Assembly: GCF_004118155.1 (NCBI RefSeq)
Contig: NZ_SAIQ01000002.1
Span: 586,487 to 650,486 of the forward strand
DNA length: 64,000 bases
Reading direction: 5' to 3'
From: Edaphocola flava
GTDB taxonomy: Bacteria > Bacteroidota > Bacteroidia > Chitinophagales > Chitinophagaceae
The position numbers and the translations under genes were made by a program. Each line of letters begins with the position of its first letter. The stretch's first letter is position 1. Of this stretch, positions 26,856 through 36,882 are shown in pieces. The notes beneath the pieces were generated by a model, which was given only the letters and a program-made list of their open reading frames with translations, ran no database searches and had not been told where the DNA came from.

Positions 26856-29279
26856 ATGCAATATAAAAAAAACTTATTCATACTCTTAGGCTGCCTGTGT
26901 AGCAGCCTGTTTGCTGTAGCGCAGAACAGTACCCTGTCCGGGAAAATCATGGATACCGAAGGTAAGCCTATTCGTGATGCACAGGTACAGCTGCAGAAAA
27001 CAGAGCTTGTCGTATTCTCCGACTCACTGGGTAATTATACTATTGAAATTCCTTCCGGCAAAAGACTGAACCTGAAAGCATCATTGATGGGTTACGAATC
27101 AGAACCGTTCAATGTAACCGTAGAGGCAGGGCAGCACCTGGTACGAAATGTATATCTGGAGCAAAATGCAACTTTACTGAACGAGGTTGAGGTAAAAGAT
27201 GAGAAGATAAGAGGTGAGGTGGGTACCATTGGTATCAATACTAAAGATGTAGATAAGTTACCGAGCACCATTGGGGGTATTGAAGGGCAGCTGAAGGTAT
27301 TGGTAGGTAGCCGGAATGAACTGACTTCCCAGTATACCGTACGTGGTGGTAACTTTGATGAAAACCTGGTTTATGTCAACGATTTTGAGATCAATCGTCC
27401 TTTCCTCGTCCGCAGTGGACAACAGGAGGGCTTGAGTTTTGTAAACACTGACCTGGTAGGTAGTGTAAACTTTTCTGTTGGCGGCTTTCAGGCGAAGTAT
27501 GGCGATAAAATGTCTTCTGTACTGGATGTAACTTATAAAAGACCTAAATCATTCTCCGGTTCGGCAATGGTAAGCCTGCTGGGCTTCCAGGCCCACCTGG
27601 CGGGTGCTTCCAAAAAACAAAGACTGACTTACCTGATCGGTTTCCGCCAGAAATCGAACCGCTACCTGTTGCAGTCTCAGATCACAAAAGGGCAGTACAA
27701 TCCTTCTTTCAGCGATCTGCAGGCTTTAATCAATTATAAAATATCGCGCAGCCTGGAGCTGGAGTTTATCGGTAACTATGCCCTGAACCGTTTTCGTTTT
27801 GAACCGGAGAGTTCCCGTACCGCATTCGGTTCCATTACGCAGGCGCTTGCTTTTAATGTATTGTATGATGGTTCTGAAATAGACCAGTTTGACAATGCTT
27901 TCGGAGGGGTATCGCTTACGTATAAACCTAATGACCGCCTGAAACTGAAAGTACTGGGCGGTATGTTCCAGTCTAATGAGCAAGAGACCTTTGATATTAT
28001 GAGCCAATACCAGTTATCGCTGGTAGAGCTGGATCTGGGTAGCAAAAACCTGGGTGAAGATAAGATCAGTCTGGGTTCCGGTGCCATACACCGTTATGCC
28101 CGCAACTTTCTCCAGGCAGCTGTGGCCAATGTCGGTTTACGTGGGTCCTACGATGGAGGTAAGCACTACCTCTCTTTCGGTGCTGACTTATCTCATGTGG
28201 TGATCTATGACCGCCTGATGGAGTGGGAGCGCAGAGACAGTGCTGGTTTCTCTATTCCATACGATCCGTATCAGGTGAATATGTACCAGAGCTTCCGCGC
28301 AGATAATGAACTGAATTATAATAAAGTTGCTGCATTTGTGCAGGACAATATTTTACTGAATAAGGATATGATCCTGAGCCTTGGGCTGAGAGGAACGTAT
28401 TCTTTCCTGAATAAAGAAATGCTCTGGAGCCCAAGAGGTAACTTCAGTTTCAAGCCGGACTGGGATGCCAATATCCTGTTTAAGATAGCAGCGGGTATGT
28501 ATGCCCAACCGCCATTCTATCGTGAGATGCGCGCACTCGACGGTACACTGAATACGGCATTGAAAGCACAGAAATCGGCACACTTCGCCGCCGGTACCGA
28601 TTATAACTTCGTTGCGCTGGGCGATCGTCCGTTCAAACTTACAGCTGAGGTATACTACAAATCATTATGGGACCTGGTGCCTTATGAATATGATAATGTA
28701 CGCATCCGCTATGCAGCCAATAACAACAGTAAAGGTTATGCCTACGGTGGAGAAGTAAGATTGTTCGGTGACCTGGTAAAAGACGCAGAATCCTGGGTGA
28801 GCCTGGGTTATCTGAAAACTATGGAGCGCATACTGGACCCGGCAACCAATACCTATGGCGATTATAAACCACGTCCTACCGATGGTCGGGTAACCTTTGG
28901 GGTATTCTTCTCCGATTACCTGCCGCAGAACCACAACTTTAAAGTATACCTGAATATGATGTATGCAACCGGCCTACCGGTGCCGCCTCCTGGTTATACC
29001 TTCAACAAAGTAGAAAGCTTCCGTCTGCCGGATTATAAAAGAGTAGATATAGGTTTCTCTGCCTTGCTGCTTGACGGGGTGAAGAATCCTGCCCGTGCTT
29101 ACAGTATTTTTAAAGGCGTGAAATCGGTTTGGGTGAGCCTGGAAGTGTTTAACCTGCTGGGTATTTCCAATACACTTTCTTATGAGTATATCCAGTCGCT
29201 GAATACAGATATGAACTTCTATATTCCCAATCGTTTAACCTCAAGACTGATCAATTTTAAAATAGCCGCTAAGTTTTAA
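26856..29279 (+). CDS. TonB-dependent outer-membrane receptor with carboxypeptidase-regulatory N-domain
   Basis: The protein has 807 residues. A signal peptide (about 1-23) is followed by a carboxypeptidase D regulatory-like domain (STLSGKIMDTEGKPIRDAQV, about 25-105). A plug region (about 115-230) contains YTVRGGNFDENLVYVNDFEI. The rest is a beta-barrel ending at the C-terminal residue F (LINFKIAAKF), as required for BAM insertion. It lacks an adjacent SusD-like partner, so a glycan-type SusCD pair is not indicated. Substrate unknown (iron complex, vitamin or oligosaccharide are options). The terminator at 29304-29336 follows. Confidence 0.9.
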   Translation: MQYKKNLFILLGCLCSSLFAVAQNSTLSGKIMDTEGKPIRDAQVQLQKTELVVFSDSLGNYTIEIPSGKRLNLKASLMGYESEPFNVTVEAGQHLVRNVYLEQNATLLNEVEVKDEKIRGEVGTIGINTKDVDKLPSTIGGIEGQLKVLVGSRNELTSQYTVRGGNFDENLVYVNDFEINRPFLVRSGQQEGLSFVNTDLVGSVNFSVGGFQAKYGDKMSSVLDVTYKRPKSFSGSAMVSLLGFQAHLAGASKKQRLTYLIGFRQKSNRYLLQSQITKGQYNPSFSDLQALINYKISRSLELEFIGNYALNRFRFEPESSRTAFGSITQALAFNVLYDGSEIDQFDNAFGGVSLTYKPNDRLKLKVLGGMFQSNEQETFDIMSQYQLSLVELDLGSKNLGEDKISLGSGAIHRYARNFLQAAVANVGLRGSYDGGKHYLSFGADLSHVVIYDRLMEWERRDSAGFSIPYDPYQVNMYQSFRADNELNYNKVAAFVQDNILLNKDMILSLGLRGTYSFLNKEMLWSPRGNFSFKPDWDANILFKIAAGMYAQPPFYREMRALDGTLNTALKAQKSAHFAAGTDYNFVALGDRPFKLTAEVYYKSLWDLVPYEYDNVRIRYAANNNSKGYAYGGEVRLFGDLVKDAESWVSLGYLKTMERILDPATNTYGDYKPRPTDGRVTFGVFFSDYLPQNHNFKVYLNMMYATGLPVPPPGYTFNKVESFRLPDYKRVDIGFSALLLDGVKNPARAYSIFKGVKSVWVSLEVFNLLGISNTLSYEYIQSLNTDMNFYIPNRLTSRLINFKIAAKF

Positions 29280-29303
29280 TCATCACATTTAGAAGTATTA
29301 TAT

Positions 29304-29336
29304 AAAAAACGCCCGCGATATTTTCGGGCGTTTTTT
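29304..29336 (+). terminator. Terminator after the TonB receptor gene
   Basis: A 12-bp stem, AAAAAACGCCCG (29304-29315) with CGGGCGTTTTTT (29325-29336), and a 9-base loop; a strong intrinsic terminator. Confidence 0.88.
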
Positions 29337-29360
29337 ATTGTGAAATTTTTTCTGGTAAAT

Positions 29361-29374
29361 ACCCCGTTCGGGGT
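29361..29374. promoter_or_regulatory. Short palindrome upstream of the second S41 peptidase
   Basis: ACCCCGTTCGGGGT is a 6-bp inverted repeat with a 2-base centre, 54 bases ahead of the peptidase ATG. It may be an operator; no regulator is identified. Confidence 0.35.
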
Positions 29375-29427
29375 TAGAATATTGCAGTTTAAAACTGTAT
29401 TTTCGTCACATAATTTTTCTTATCATT

Positions 29428-31077
29428 ATGTATAAAATATTTATCCTCTTTTCCTTTACCTTGCTCTTTGGTGCCTGTAAAACTGTGGAGCGGAATAACA
29501 GGCTGCGCAATACGGCCATATCTGTTCACAAGCTGCAGAAAGATATAAATTTTGTAGAAAAGAAACTGATTAAGAAGCATCCGAATTACGACTGGTATAC
29601 GAGTAAAGAGGCCATGGCTTATAAGTTTGACAGCTTGCGTAAGGTGGTGAATCACCGCATGACACCAAATGAGTTCTTTCTGGCCATCAGCCCGGTAGTT
29701 GCATCGGTACACCAGGGTCATATGACTATGCTACCCCTGGCTAAAAAATATACCCGCAAAGAAGCGAAAGCCATGAACGAAGCGGGGAAAGGGCCGGTAT
29801 CACAGTTTGACTATTTCTGGGAACAGGGGAAGCTGTATGTGCTCAATAACCATTCTATACACAAAGAGATCAAAAGAGGTGCAGAGGTACTGGCTATAAA
29901 AGGTGTCTGGACTAAAGCGGTGTACGAAAAATACAGAAATACTTTTACTTCCGATGGATATAACCAGACCTTTATCCGTAAGATATTTGCCCGAAGGTTT
30001 CCTGTATACCTGATAGAAGAGATTGGTGTGAATGACAGCCTGCCATTTGTGATACGCCAGGGCGATTCTACATTTACTACAATGGTACACCGCCTGAAAG
30101 ATACTACGGCTGAAGAAGAGACACCTAAAAAAGAAAAGCAGAAGATTGCCAAAACAACCGTTTCGCCGGTAGTCAAAGACACTGTTTTGCAACAGGATTC
30201 TGTAACCAAAGCGACAGCGTTGGCCAAAAAAGAAACAGAAAAACAGGAAGAGCGTAACCAGAGTGTTTATGGGTATGATAAGGAAACAAAGAAGTATACC
30301 CGTAGCCTGAGCTTTGCCGGCAAAGACAGTGCTGTGGCTATTGTAACCATCAGACAGTTTATGGGTGGGCAATTCCGCAAAGCCTATGCAGAGATATTTG
30401 ATTCTATCCGCAAGCAGGACTGTAGCACGCTGATTCTGGATATCAGGGATAATCCTGGTGGTAGCGCCAAGGAGATTGTAAAACTTTATGAATACCTGGC
30501 CGATACCAACTTTACTTTTTACAGACCTACACAGGTAGTGTCCAAAACAAGTATGCTGCGCGCCGGTTTGTTCCAGCGGGTACCTAAGTTTGCCTACCCG
30601 TTTATGGCACTATTCTATCCATTCTATGCCGGAGACCGTTTCTTTGGTACGCGTAAAGATGACGGAAAATATTATTATCATAACTTATATGGTACAGATG
30701 AAAACAAGCCCCGGGCCAATGCGTTCAAGGGCAAGATCTATGTGCTCATCAATGGTGGCTGTTTCTCTGCTGCCTGTCTGTTATCTTCTGAGCTGAAAGC
30801 CTTGCCTAATGTAACGTTCGTTGGAGAAGAAACCGGCGGAGACTTTAATGGTACAGTTGCAGGAGTAATGCCGCTGTTCCGTTTGCCACATTCCCGTCTG
30901 CCCTGGAGAATGGGCCTGATGCACATTCGTCCGGAAAATGGAACTGAAGTAAAAGGACGAGGTATCTTCCCGGATAAGGAGATTATCCAGACCTACGAAG
31001 ACAAGAAAAATGATAAAGATCCGGAGATGGATTGGGTCATGAAACAAATAGAACCACAACCTCAATTACAACCATAA
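29428..31077 (+). CDS. S41-family peptidase lipoprotein
   Basis: The protein has 549 residues. The signal peptide ends in a lipobox (LLFGACKT, cysteine near 17), so it is membrane-anchored. An S41 domain occupies the C-terminal half: LILDIRDNPGGSAKEIV, then NGGCFSAACLLSS with the catalytic serine, and VGEETGGDFNG. The central 210-275 region is a Lys/Glu-rich spacer. No clear PDZ domain is seen, unlike the protease at 15806. Probably a periplasmic peptidase; substrate unknown. The catalytic lysine typical of the processing subgroup is not clearly placed, so it may belong to the tricorn-like S41B branch. Confidence 0.85.
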   Translation: MYKIFILFSFTLLFGACKTVERNNRLRNTAISVHKLQKDINFVEKKLIKKHPNYDWYTSKEAMAYKFDSLRKVVNHRMTPNEFFLAISPVVASVHQGHMTMLPLAKKYTRKEAKAMNEAGKGPVSQFDYFWEQGKLYVLNNHSIHKEIKRGAEVLAIKGVWTKAVYEKYRNTFTSDGYNQTFIRKIFARRFPVYLIEEIGVNDSLPFVIRQGDSTFTTMVHRLKDTTAEEETPKKEKQKIAKTTVSPVVKDTVLQQDSVTKATALAKKETEKQEERNQSVYGYDKETKKYTRSLSFAGKDSAVAIVTIRQFMGGQFRKAYAEIFDSIRKQDCSTLILDIRDNPGGSAKEIVKLYEYLADTNFTFYRPTQVVSKTSMLRAGLFQRVPKFAYPFMALFYPFYAGDRFFGTRKDDGKYYYHNLYGTDENKPRANAFKGKIYVLINGGCFSAACLLSSELKALPNVTFVGEETGGDFNGTVAGVMPLFRLPHSRLPWRMGLMHIRPENGTEVKGRGIFPDKEIIQTYEDKKNDKDPEMDWVMKQIEPQPQLQP

Positions 31078-31110
31078 AACAAAAGAGCGGCAATAGCCGC
31101 TCTTTTGTTT
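31077..31110 (+). terminator. Terminator after the S41 lipoprotein gene
   Basis: Stem of about 15 bp with a GAGCGGC/GCCGCTC core, loop AATA (31092-31095), then a T-rich stretch. It begins at the gene's stop codon. Confidence 0.88.
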
Positions 31111-31187
31111 TATATCCTTTATTTATGTGTTAAGCTTGCAAATAATATATATATGCTTTATTTTTATTGCACTATAAAACATTTCCC

Positions 31188-33107
31188 ATGAAACATTTTT
31201 ATTCCCTCTTTGCCCTGTTATCATGCTTTGTGACCACCGTCCGCGCCCAGGATTTTCGTTGGGCCAAACAGATTGGCGGCACCGGCAATGAATACATTAC
31301 TGATAAGACCTTTGACAAAATGCAGCGCCTCGTCTGTGTAGGCAATGCAAACGCTGTTGCAGACCTGGATCCGGGGCCGAATACATTTACCGTGACAGGA
31401 AGTATCAATAACCCTAAAAGCTTTGTGACCAAAATGGACACTGCCGGTACTGTACTCTGGATCGATACCTTCGGGGGCAGTAATGGTGCTATGTATACAG
31501 AATCTGTAACGACCGATGCGGGTAATGCTATCTATATAACGGGCAGCTTTCGTGGTACCGTAGATTTTGATCCGGGACCAGGACAGCAGTTGTATACCAG
31601 TACCTCCAATACCGGATCCATCTTCTTTCTTAAATTAAATACCAATGGTGTCCTGCAATGGGTTAATGTTTTGAGCGGAACCGCATTAAACGTTAACCAG
31701 GGCTACGATATTATTGTATCTAAAGAAAACGGAATTCTCGTTTCCGGAACATTCGGTACCGGAAATATTGACTTTGATCCGGGACCGGGCACTTACCTGC
31801 TGACAGCACCGGTACGCCATATATTTGTAGCTAAGTATAACCTCGATGGCGGCCTGATATGGGCCAAAAGCTATGGTGGCGACGGACCGGAAGAATCCTG
31901 TAAGATGGATACCGATTACGAAGGTAATATTTACCTCACCGGCCAGTTCTCTTCTAACTGTGATTTCGATCCGGGCCCTGCTGCGGTGATTCCTTATCCT
32001 AACTCAGAGGAAAAGCTATATGTAGTAAAATGGGATAAAAACGGAAACTTTAAATGGGTCCGTTGCTTTATCGGTACCGGTGGCAGTTCCTACAGTAATG
32101 ATATCGATTACGACTTGAAAGATAATCTATATGTCTGCGGCGGATATAGTGGCACCATGAATTTTAACGATGGAGGCGATGGTGGTATGATGACCTCTTC
32201 TCCTTACCTCAGTAGTTTTGTGGTAAAGCTGGATACTGCCGGTGAATTTAAATGGTCTTTCTCTGTAGACTACAGCACAGCAAACCGTGGCTATGTAGAC
32301 AAGTTTAATAATTACTATATCACCGGCTACTATCATAATACTGCAGTAGATTTTGACCCGGGACCCGGTACGTATACGATACCTTCGGCGGGTAATGTGC
32401 AAACCTATATCTGTAAATATGATTCCAGTAAACACTTTCTCTGGGGCCGCGCACTGCAGTCTACTTTTGTCTCCCGTGGCAATACCATTGAGCTGGATAC
32501 CACAGGTCAGATCTTTGTCAGCGGCGAGTTTAACCAGACCGTAGATTTTAATCCGGGTGCGCCAACTTATAGCCTCACCTCCAATGGTGGAGAGGATATA
32601 TACCTGTTGAAATTATTTCAGTGTTATTTAGATCCGCGGGTAACAATACAGAACCAAACCCTGACGGCGATGGGTACTGGTATAAACTATCAATGGATTG
32701 ACTGTAACACCGGGCAGCTGGTATCCGGTGCTACTAATGCTACATTTACGCCGACACAGACCGGAGACTATGCCCTGGCGGTCAGCAGCAGTAACGGTTG
32801 CCGCGATACTTCCGATTGTTTTCATATCACCATCAATACGAACAGCATTACAGAACAGCAGCTCGCGTCACGCATGCAGCTATATCCCAATCCTGGTTCT
32901 GGAGTCTATAACCTGGTACTGCCGGAAGGATATCATCAGGCAACTGCAGGTGTCTATGACGTATTGGGCAGAGCAGTTCAGAATAGTAACATAAACCAGC
33001 AAAAGAGTGTACTGTCTTTAGGTTTGCCTTCTGGTATATATATGCTTAAGATTACCCTTCCTGATGGACTGATCCTGCATCGCAAACTCATTCATACAAA
33101 CCCTTAG
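31188..33107 (+). CDS. Secreted SBBP-like repeat protein with DFDPGPG motifs and T9SS sorting tail
   Basis: The protein has 639 residues from ATG 31188, chosen over an in-frame TTG at 31167 because MKHFYSLFALLSC begins a clean signal peptide. It is a beta-propeller-like repeat protein. Six or seven units contain DFDPGPG or a variant (DLDPGPN, DFDPGPGQ, DFDPGPGT, DFDPGPAA, a degenerate NFNDGGD, DFDPGPGT, DFNPGAPT), each followed by a turn and a WAK/W core. The acidic DxDxG spacing suggests Ca-binding loops, which is inference. The last 75 residues (LYPNPGSGVYNL) are a type IX secretion sorting domain. It is likely a surface or secreted adhesin or binding protein. Confidence 0.82.
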   Translation: MKHFYSLFALLSCFVTTVRAQDFRWAKQIGGTGNEYITDKTFDKMQRLVCVGNANAVADLDPGPNTFTVTGSINNPKSFVTKMDTAGTVLWIDTFGGSNGAMYTESVTTDAGNAIYITGSFRGTVDFDPGPGQQLYTSTSNTGSIFFLKLNTNGVLQWVNVLSGTALNVNQGYDIIVSKENGILVSGTFGTGNIDFDPGPGTYLLTAPVRHIFVAKYNLDGGLIWAKSYGGDGPEESCKMDTDYEGNIYLTGQFSSNCDFDPGPAAVIPYPNSEEKLYVVKWDKNGNFKWVRCFIGTGGSSYSNDIDYDLKDNLYVCGGYSGTMNFNDGGDGGMMTSSPYLSSFVVKLDTAGEFKWSFSVDYSTANRGYVDKFNNYYITGYYHNTAVDFDPGPGTYTIPSAGNVQTYICKYDSSKHFLWGRALQSTFVSRGNTIELDTTGQIFVSGEFNQTVDFNPGAPTYSLTSNGGEDIYLLKLFQCYLDPRVTIQNQTLTAMGTGINYQWIDCNTGQLVSGATNATFTPTQTGDYALAVSSSNGCRDTSDCFHITINTNSITEQQLASRMQLYPNPGSGVYNLVLPEGYHQATAGVYDVLGRAVQNSNINQQKSVLSLGLPSGIYMLKITLPDGLILHRKLIHTNP

Positions 33108-33120
33108 ATAATAAGCGTTC

Positions 33121-33163
33121 AACATAAAACAGGCTGCATGATTCATGCAGCCTGTTTTATGTT
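33121..33163. terminator. Bidirectional terminator hairpin, 20-bp perfect stem
   Basis: Arms 33121-33140 and 33144-33163 around an ATT loop. It separates the convergent repeat-protein gene from the outer-membrane protein gene, whose stop codon begins at 33163. Confidence 0.85.
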
Positions 33164-33813
33164 TATGGTGTTGTTGTTTTGTCTTCGCGCACTTTGTTGG
33201 GACCAATGAACCAGCCTATGGATAATGATAATTGTGGCGCAAATTCCTTTGCCGTATATTGATCATTTATACATAGTCCGTATCCTATAGAAAAATCTGT
33301 GTATAATCTATTAGATGTTAAGTAATTTAAGTGGCCCAGCTGTGCGGCATAGAAAAATACAGGCCTCATTTCGTAATTGTCTTTACCTATATATTCTATT
33401 TGTGCACCTCTGTAGCGAAGCAGCACACCGAGGTAGCCACCATTTGGCAGATAATTGCCGCGGTGTCTCAAGTAGTACCGGTAAGAGCCACTAACCATAA
33501 AACTGGACCATGCATGGAAATCTCCCAATAACGACATGTCTCTAGGATTTGGCTGTTGCTTTTGTGTGTTGGCAAATTTAGGGTCACTAAAGCCGGCTAT
33601 AGTATAACCATATCCCCACCCCAAGGAAACACTATTCCAGCGGTTGATATTATATGATACTTTAGCCTCGGCAGATATAATGCCAAGCTCTATGCTTGTT
33701 CTTAATTTGGGATTCGGGAATTTAGGTTTGTGTTTTGTTTGTGCCAACAGGCTACCGCTCATCAATAATAGTGCTGCGGAACAAAACAATTTTCCGGGTA
33801 GAAATTGATACAT
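33163..33813 (-). CDS. Predicted outer-membrane beta-barrel protein
   Basis: The 216-residue protein has a signal peptide (about 1-25, LLMSGSLLAQ) and an alternating hydrophobic pattern compatible with eight to ten short strands (for example NSVSLGWGYGYTIAGF and GNYLPNGGYLGVLLRYRG). No catalytic motif is visible, and I do not recognise a specific family. It is the last gene of a three-gene minus-strand operon (hydrolase, SMI1-like, this one) with gaps of 11 and 28 bases. Confidence 0.6.
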   Translation of the reverse strand: MYQFLPGKLFCSAALLLMSGSLLAQTKHKPKFPNPKLRTSIELGIISAEAKVSYNINRWNSVSLGWGYGYTIAGFSDPKFANTQKQQPNPRDMSLLGDFHAWSSFMVSGSYRYYLRHRGNYLPNGGYLGVLLRYRGAQIEYIGKDNYEMRPVFFYAAQLGHLNYLTSNRLYTDFSIGYGLCINDQYTAKEFAPQLSLSIGWFIGPNKVREDKTTTP

Positions 33814-33841
33814 ATTGTTTTATGGGTATTCAGGAGAAAAA

Positions 33842-34330
33842 TCAAAAAGGAATTCCTTTCAAAGAGTGCTCGATATGTACATCGATCATTTGTGAGAAGG
33901 AGTCATAGGGCGCATCCCAGATCATCTCACCTTCATCTGTATCATATGCGGGGGATATAGAGCAGTTCCAGGGCTTAGGATCGTCGCCTTCATCCAGGTA
34001 GATAAAGGTGCCACACTTGCCTTCAAAGATATGGACCATTACTATTGGCCGCGATATATCAAAGCCCCTTTTACCTAATTCGGCTCTAAAATACAGGGAT
34101 GCCTTCGGGATATTTTTACCACCTTCATTCATGGAGATACAATTGAAATCTCCTCCGATATACAGATACTCCCGAAAGGTTTGCGGAAAAGGCTTTGCCT
34201 CATTGAGTGCCAGTTCCATTTCCACGATCTCTGCTTCGCTAAGACCGCTTGGAATTCCGAACCGTGCAATTTTAGGCCCTAATCCTTTACGTTTATAATC
34301 TTCGTAATTTTTTAGAAAATGTATGGTCAT
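33842..34330 (-). CDS. SMI1/KNR4-family protein
   Basis: The 162-residue protein contains the SMI1/KNR4 signature: FGIPSGLSEAEIVEMELAL, then PFPQTFREYLYIGGDFNC, an aromatic-rich YFRAELGKRGF and a C-terminal acidic GTFIYLDEGDD block. In bacteria this superfamily often supplies immunity proteins to polymorphic toxins and can occur alone. No toxin is visible nearby, so immunity is only an inference from family. It sits between the cytoplasmic hydrolase and an outer-membrane protein. Confidence 0.8.
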   Translation of the reverse strand: MTIHFLKNYEDYKRKGLGPKIARFGIPSGLSEAEIVEMELALNEAKPFPQTFREYLYIGGDFNCISMNEGGKNIPKASLYFRAELGKRGFDISRPIVMVHIFEGKCGTFIYLDEGDDPKPWNCSISPAYDTDEGEMIWDAPYDSFSQMIDVHIEHSLKGIPF

Positions 34331-34341
34331 GTAACAGTTGA

Positions 34342-35121
34342 CTATTTGCCCTTTTGTAAAAAGGAAAATACTTCGCGGTTAAATACATCCGGTTGTTCTA
34401 CATTCACCACATGACCGCAGTCCGGGATAATGTGCAGTTGCGCATTACGATGGTGCCCGGTCAGCTTTTGAATAGCAGGCAGGAACATGTAGTCTTCTGC
34501 ACCCATAATGTATAAAGTACGTACATGTGTCTCCTTCATACGGAAGAATGCTACCAGTGGGTTCAGGGTAGTAAAGAGGGTTACCCATTTCTTAAACTCT
34601 TTCTGGTATAATTTCTTCGCTTCGTTGATGAACAGCAGTCTCGACTCTTTGTGATTCTTTTTAGGCATCACAATAAAGGCAAAGAAGCTGTACAGGAACA
34701 TATAAGGAATAACAGACTTGCTGAGGCGGGCAATATTCATCAGGAAGCGTGAACGAAGATTCAGCTTCATCACCGCACCGCCCATCACCAGGCTGCTTAC
34801 CCGGTCAGGGTAGCGCTCGGCCAGGTCACGGATGATGACCGTACCCAAAGAGATGCCCACAAAATGGCTTTGCGCTATACCGGCATGCTCCATAACCTCG
34901 ATGATATCATCGCCGATCTCAGAGAAGGAATAGCGGCCTTTCTGTTTTGTTTTATGATCTTTAGAACCGCCGTGCCCGCGCAGATCCACCATCAGCAGGT
35001 TATATTCTGAGGCAAAAGTCTTGATCTGTTTAAACCAGATGGTGCTACTACCCCCCGCGCCATGCACGAAAGTGATCCAGGGAGCATCGTCCCGCAGTAT
35101 GAATGTCTTATAATGAAGCAA
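34342..35121 (-). CDS. Alpha/beta hydrolase
   Basis: The protein has 259 residues with no signal peptide. The fold is indicated by ITFVHGAGGSSTIWF (HG oxyanion motif), MVDLRGHGGS, GISLGTVIIRDLA (nucleophile serine in GxSxG) and a late C-terminal DCGHVVNVEQPDVF that provides the histidine. The acid is probably the aspartate in IMGAEDYMF. Similar to 3-oxoadipate enol-lactonase and other carboxyl esterases. Substrate unknown. First gene of the operon with the SMI1-like and outer-membrane proteins. Confidence 0.82.
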   Translation of the reverse strand: MLHYKTFILRDDAPWITFVHGAGGSSTIWFKQIKTFASEYNLLMVDLRGHGGSKDHKTKQKGRYSFSEIGDDIIEVMEHAGIAQSHFVGISLGTVIIRDLAERYPDRVSSLVMGGAVMKLNLRSRFLMNIARLSKSVIPYMFLYSFFAFIVMPKKNHKESRLLFINEAKKLYQKEFKKWVTLFTTLNPLVAFFRMKETHVRTLYIMGAEDYMFLPAIQKLTGHHRNAQLHIIPDCGHVVNVEQPDVFNREVFSFLQKGK

Positions 35122-35236
35122 AATTATCTCTCTTAACGGGCGCGAAAATACGACTTTACTACGGAATATTATAATATATAGTATCTCTTATCAGTGATAT
35201 GCATAGCTCTTTGTTTCACGTTAACACATAAGGTAT

Positions 35237-35244
35237 TATCTTTG
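35237..35244 (+). promoter_or_regulatory. -7 element of prfC
   Basis: TATCTTTG, 10 bases before the prfC ATG. A TTG at 35211-35213 is 23 bases upstream, longer than ideal. Confidence 0.5.
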
Positions 35245-35254
35245 CACCCGAATT

Positions 35255-36838
35255 ATGAAATACCAAAACGAAATTAATCGTCGCAAAACCTTTGCTATTA
35301 TTTCCCACCCGGATGCCGGTAAGACCACATTGACCGAAAAACTGCTGTTATTTGGTGGTGCCATCCAGGTAGCCGGAGCGGTAAAAAGTAATAAGATCAA
35401 AAAGGGAGCCACATCGGATTTTATGGAGATCGAGCGCCAGAGAGGTATCTCTGTTGCCACCTCTGTAATGACCTTTGAGTACAAAGATCTCCTGATCAAC
35501 CTGCTCGATACACCAGGTCACAAGGACTTTGCTGAAGATACTTATCGTACCCTCACTGCCGTGGACAGCGTTATTCTGGTGATTGACAGTGTGAATGGGG
35601 TAGAGGAGCAGACCCGCCGCCTGATGGAGGTATGTCGTATGCGCGATACACCGGTAATTGTGTTCGTTAATAAAATGGACCGTGACGGTAAGTTTCCTTT
35701 TGACCTGATCGATGAGATCGAAAAAGAACTGAATATTTCCTTGCATCCTCTGACCTGGCCTATTAATATGGGTCGCGAGTTCAAAGGGGTATATAATTTA
35801 TACGAAAAAAGCCTGAACCTGTTTACGCCTAGTCAAAAGGCAACAGAAGAGAACAGTGTGGCCATCAATGATATTAATGATGCATTACTGGATCAGAAAG
35901 TAGGGGCAAAAGATGCAGCACAGCTGCGCGAAGATGTAGAACTGCTGGATGGTGTATATGGCGAGCTGGATGGCGAAGCCTATATGAAAGGACAAATAGC
36001 GCCTGTATTCTTCGGTTCGGCCGTAAATAACTTCGGTATCCGTGAGATGCTGGACACATTTGTGCGTATTGCGCCAAATCCATTGTGCCGTGCCACAGAT
36101 GTAAGAGAAGTATGTCCCGGCGAGCCTAAGTTCAGCGGGTTTATCTTTAAGATTCACGCCAACCTGGACCCTAGACACCGTGACCGTATCGCCTTCCTGC
36201 GTGTATGTTCCGGTCGCCTGGAGCGCAACAAAAGCTATAAGCATGTGCGACTGGATAAGGATATGAAGTTCAGTAACCCGTATACCTTCCTGGCCCGCAG
36301 CAAAGAAGTGGTGGACGATGCCTATCCTGGTGATGTAGTAGGTCTGTTCGATACCGGTAACTTTAAGATCGGTGATACACTGACAGAAGGGGAGAAAATG
36401 ATGTTTACCGGAATGCCGAGCTTCTCTCCGGAGCTGTTCCGTGAAGTGGTGAATAAAGATCCGATGAAGACCAAGCAACTGGAAAAAGGTTTACGCCAGC
36501 TGACGGATGAGGGGGTAGCACAGTTGTTTACCCAGCACGGTGGTAACCGTAAAATAATCGGCTGTGTGGGAGACCTGCAGTTCGAGGTTATTCAATATCG
36601 TTTATTACAGGAGTATGGTGCTTCGGTAGATTTTGTGCCTTTGTCTTTCTACAAAGCATGCTGGATTACCGGGGAAAAGAAAAAGATCGATGAGTTTACC
36701 CGCTTCAAGCAGGCAAATATCATGGAAGATAAAGATGGTAACCTGGTTTACCTGGCACAGAGCGAGTGGTTCCTGAACACAGAACGCCAGAATAATCCGG
36801 ATATTGAATTCCATTTCACCAGCGATTATAAACACTAA
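35255..36838 (+). CDS. prfC: Peptide chain release factor 3
   Basis: The protein has 527 residues, the usual size for RF3. The P-loop is [10 protein letters not shown] (18-27), then DTPGHKDF (G3) and NKMDRDG (G4). The RF3-specific second and third domains follow ([15 protein letters not shown] and a C-terminal [18 protein letters not shown]). RF3 is a GTPase that releases RF1/RF2 from terminating ribosomes. The LysE-type exporter gene follows after 44 bases. Confidence 0.95.
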   Translation: MKYQNEINRRKTFAIISHPDAGKTTLTEKLLLFGGAIQVAGAVKSNKIKKGATSDFMEIERQRGISVATSVMTFEYKDLLINLLDTPGHKDFAEDTYRTLTAVDSVILVIDSVNGVEEQTRRLMEVCRMRDTPVIVFVNKMDRDGKFPFDLIDEIEKELNISLHPLTWPINMGREFKGVYNLYEKSLNLFTPSQKATEENSVAINDINDALLDQKVGAKDAAQLREDVELLDGVYGELDGEAYMKGQIAPVFFGSAVNNFGIREMLDTFVRIAPNPLCRATDVREVCPGEPKFSGFIFKIHANLDPRHRDRIAFLRVCSGRLERNKSYKHVRLDKDMKFSNPYTFLARSKEVVDDAYPGDVVGLFDTGNFKIGDTLTEGEKMMFTGMPSFSPELFREVVNKDPMKTKQLEKGLRQLTDEGVAQLFTQHGGNRKIIGCVGDLQFEVIQYRLLQEYGASVDFVPLSFYKACWITGEKKKIDEFTRFKQANIMEDKDGNLVYLAQSEWFLNTERQNNPDIEFHFTSDYKH

Positions 36839-36882
36839 TAATCGTATCTTGCTTTTTCATTGCATATTAAACCGAAACTCTT

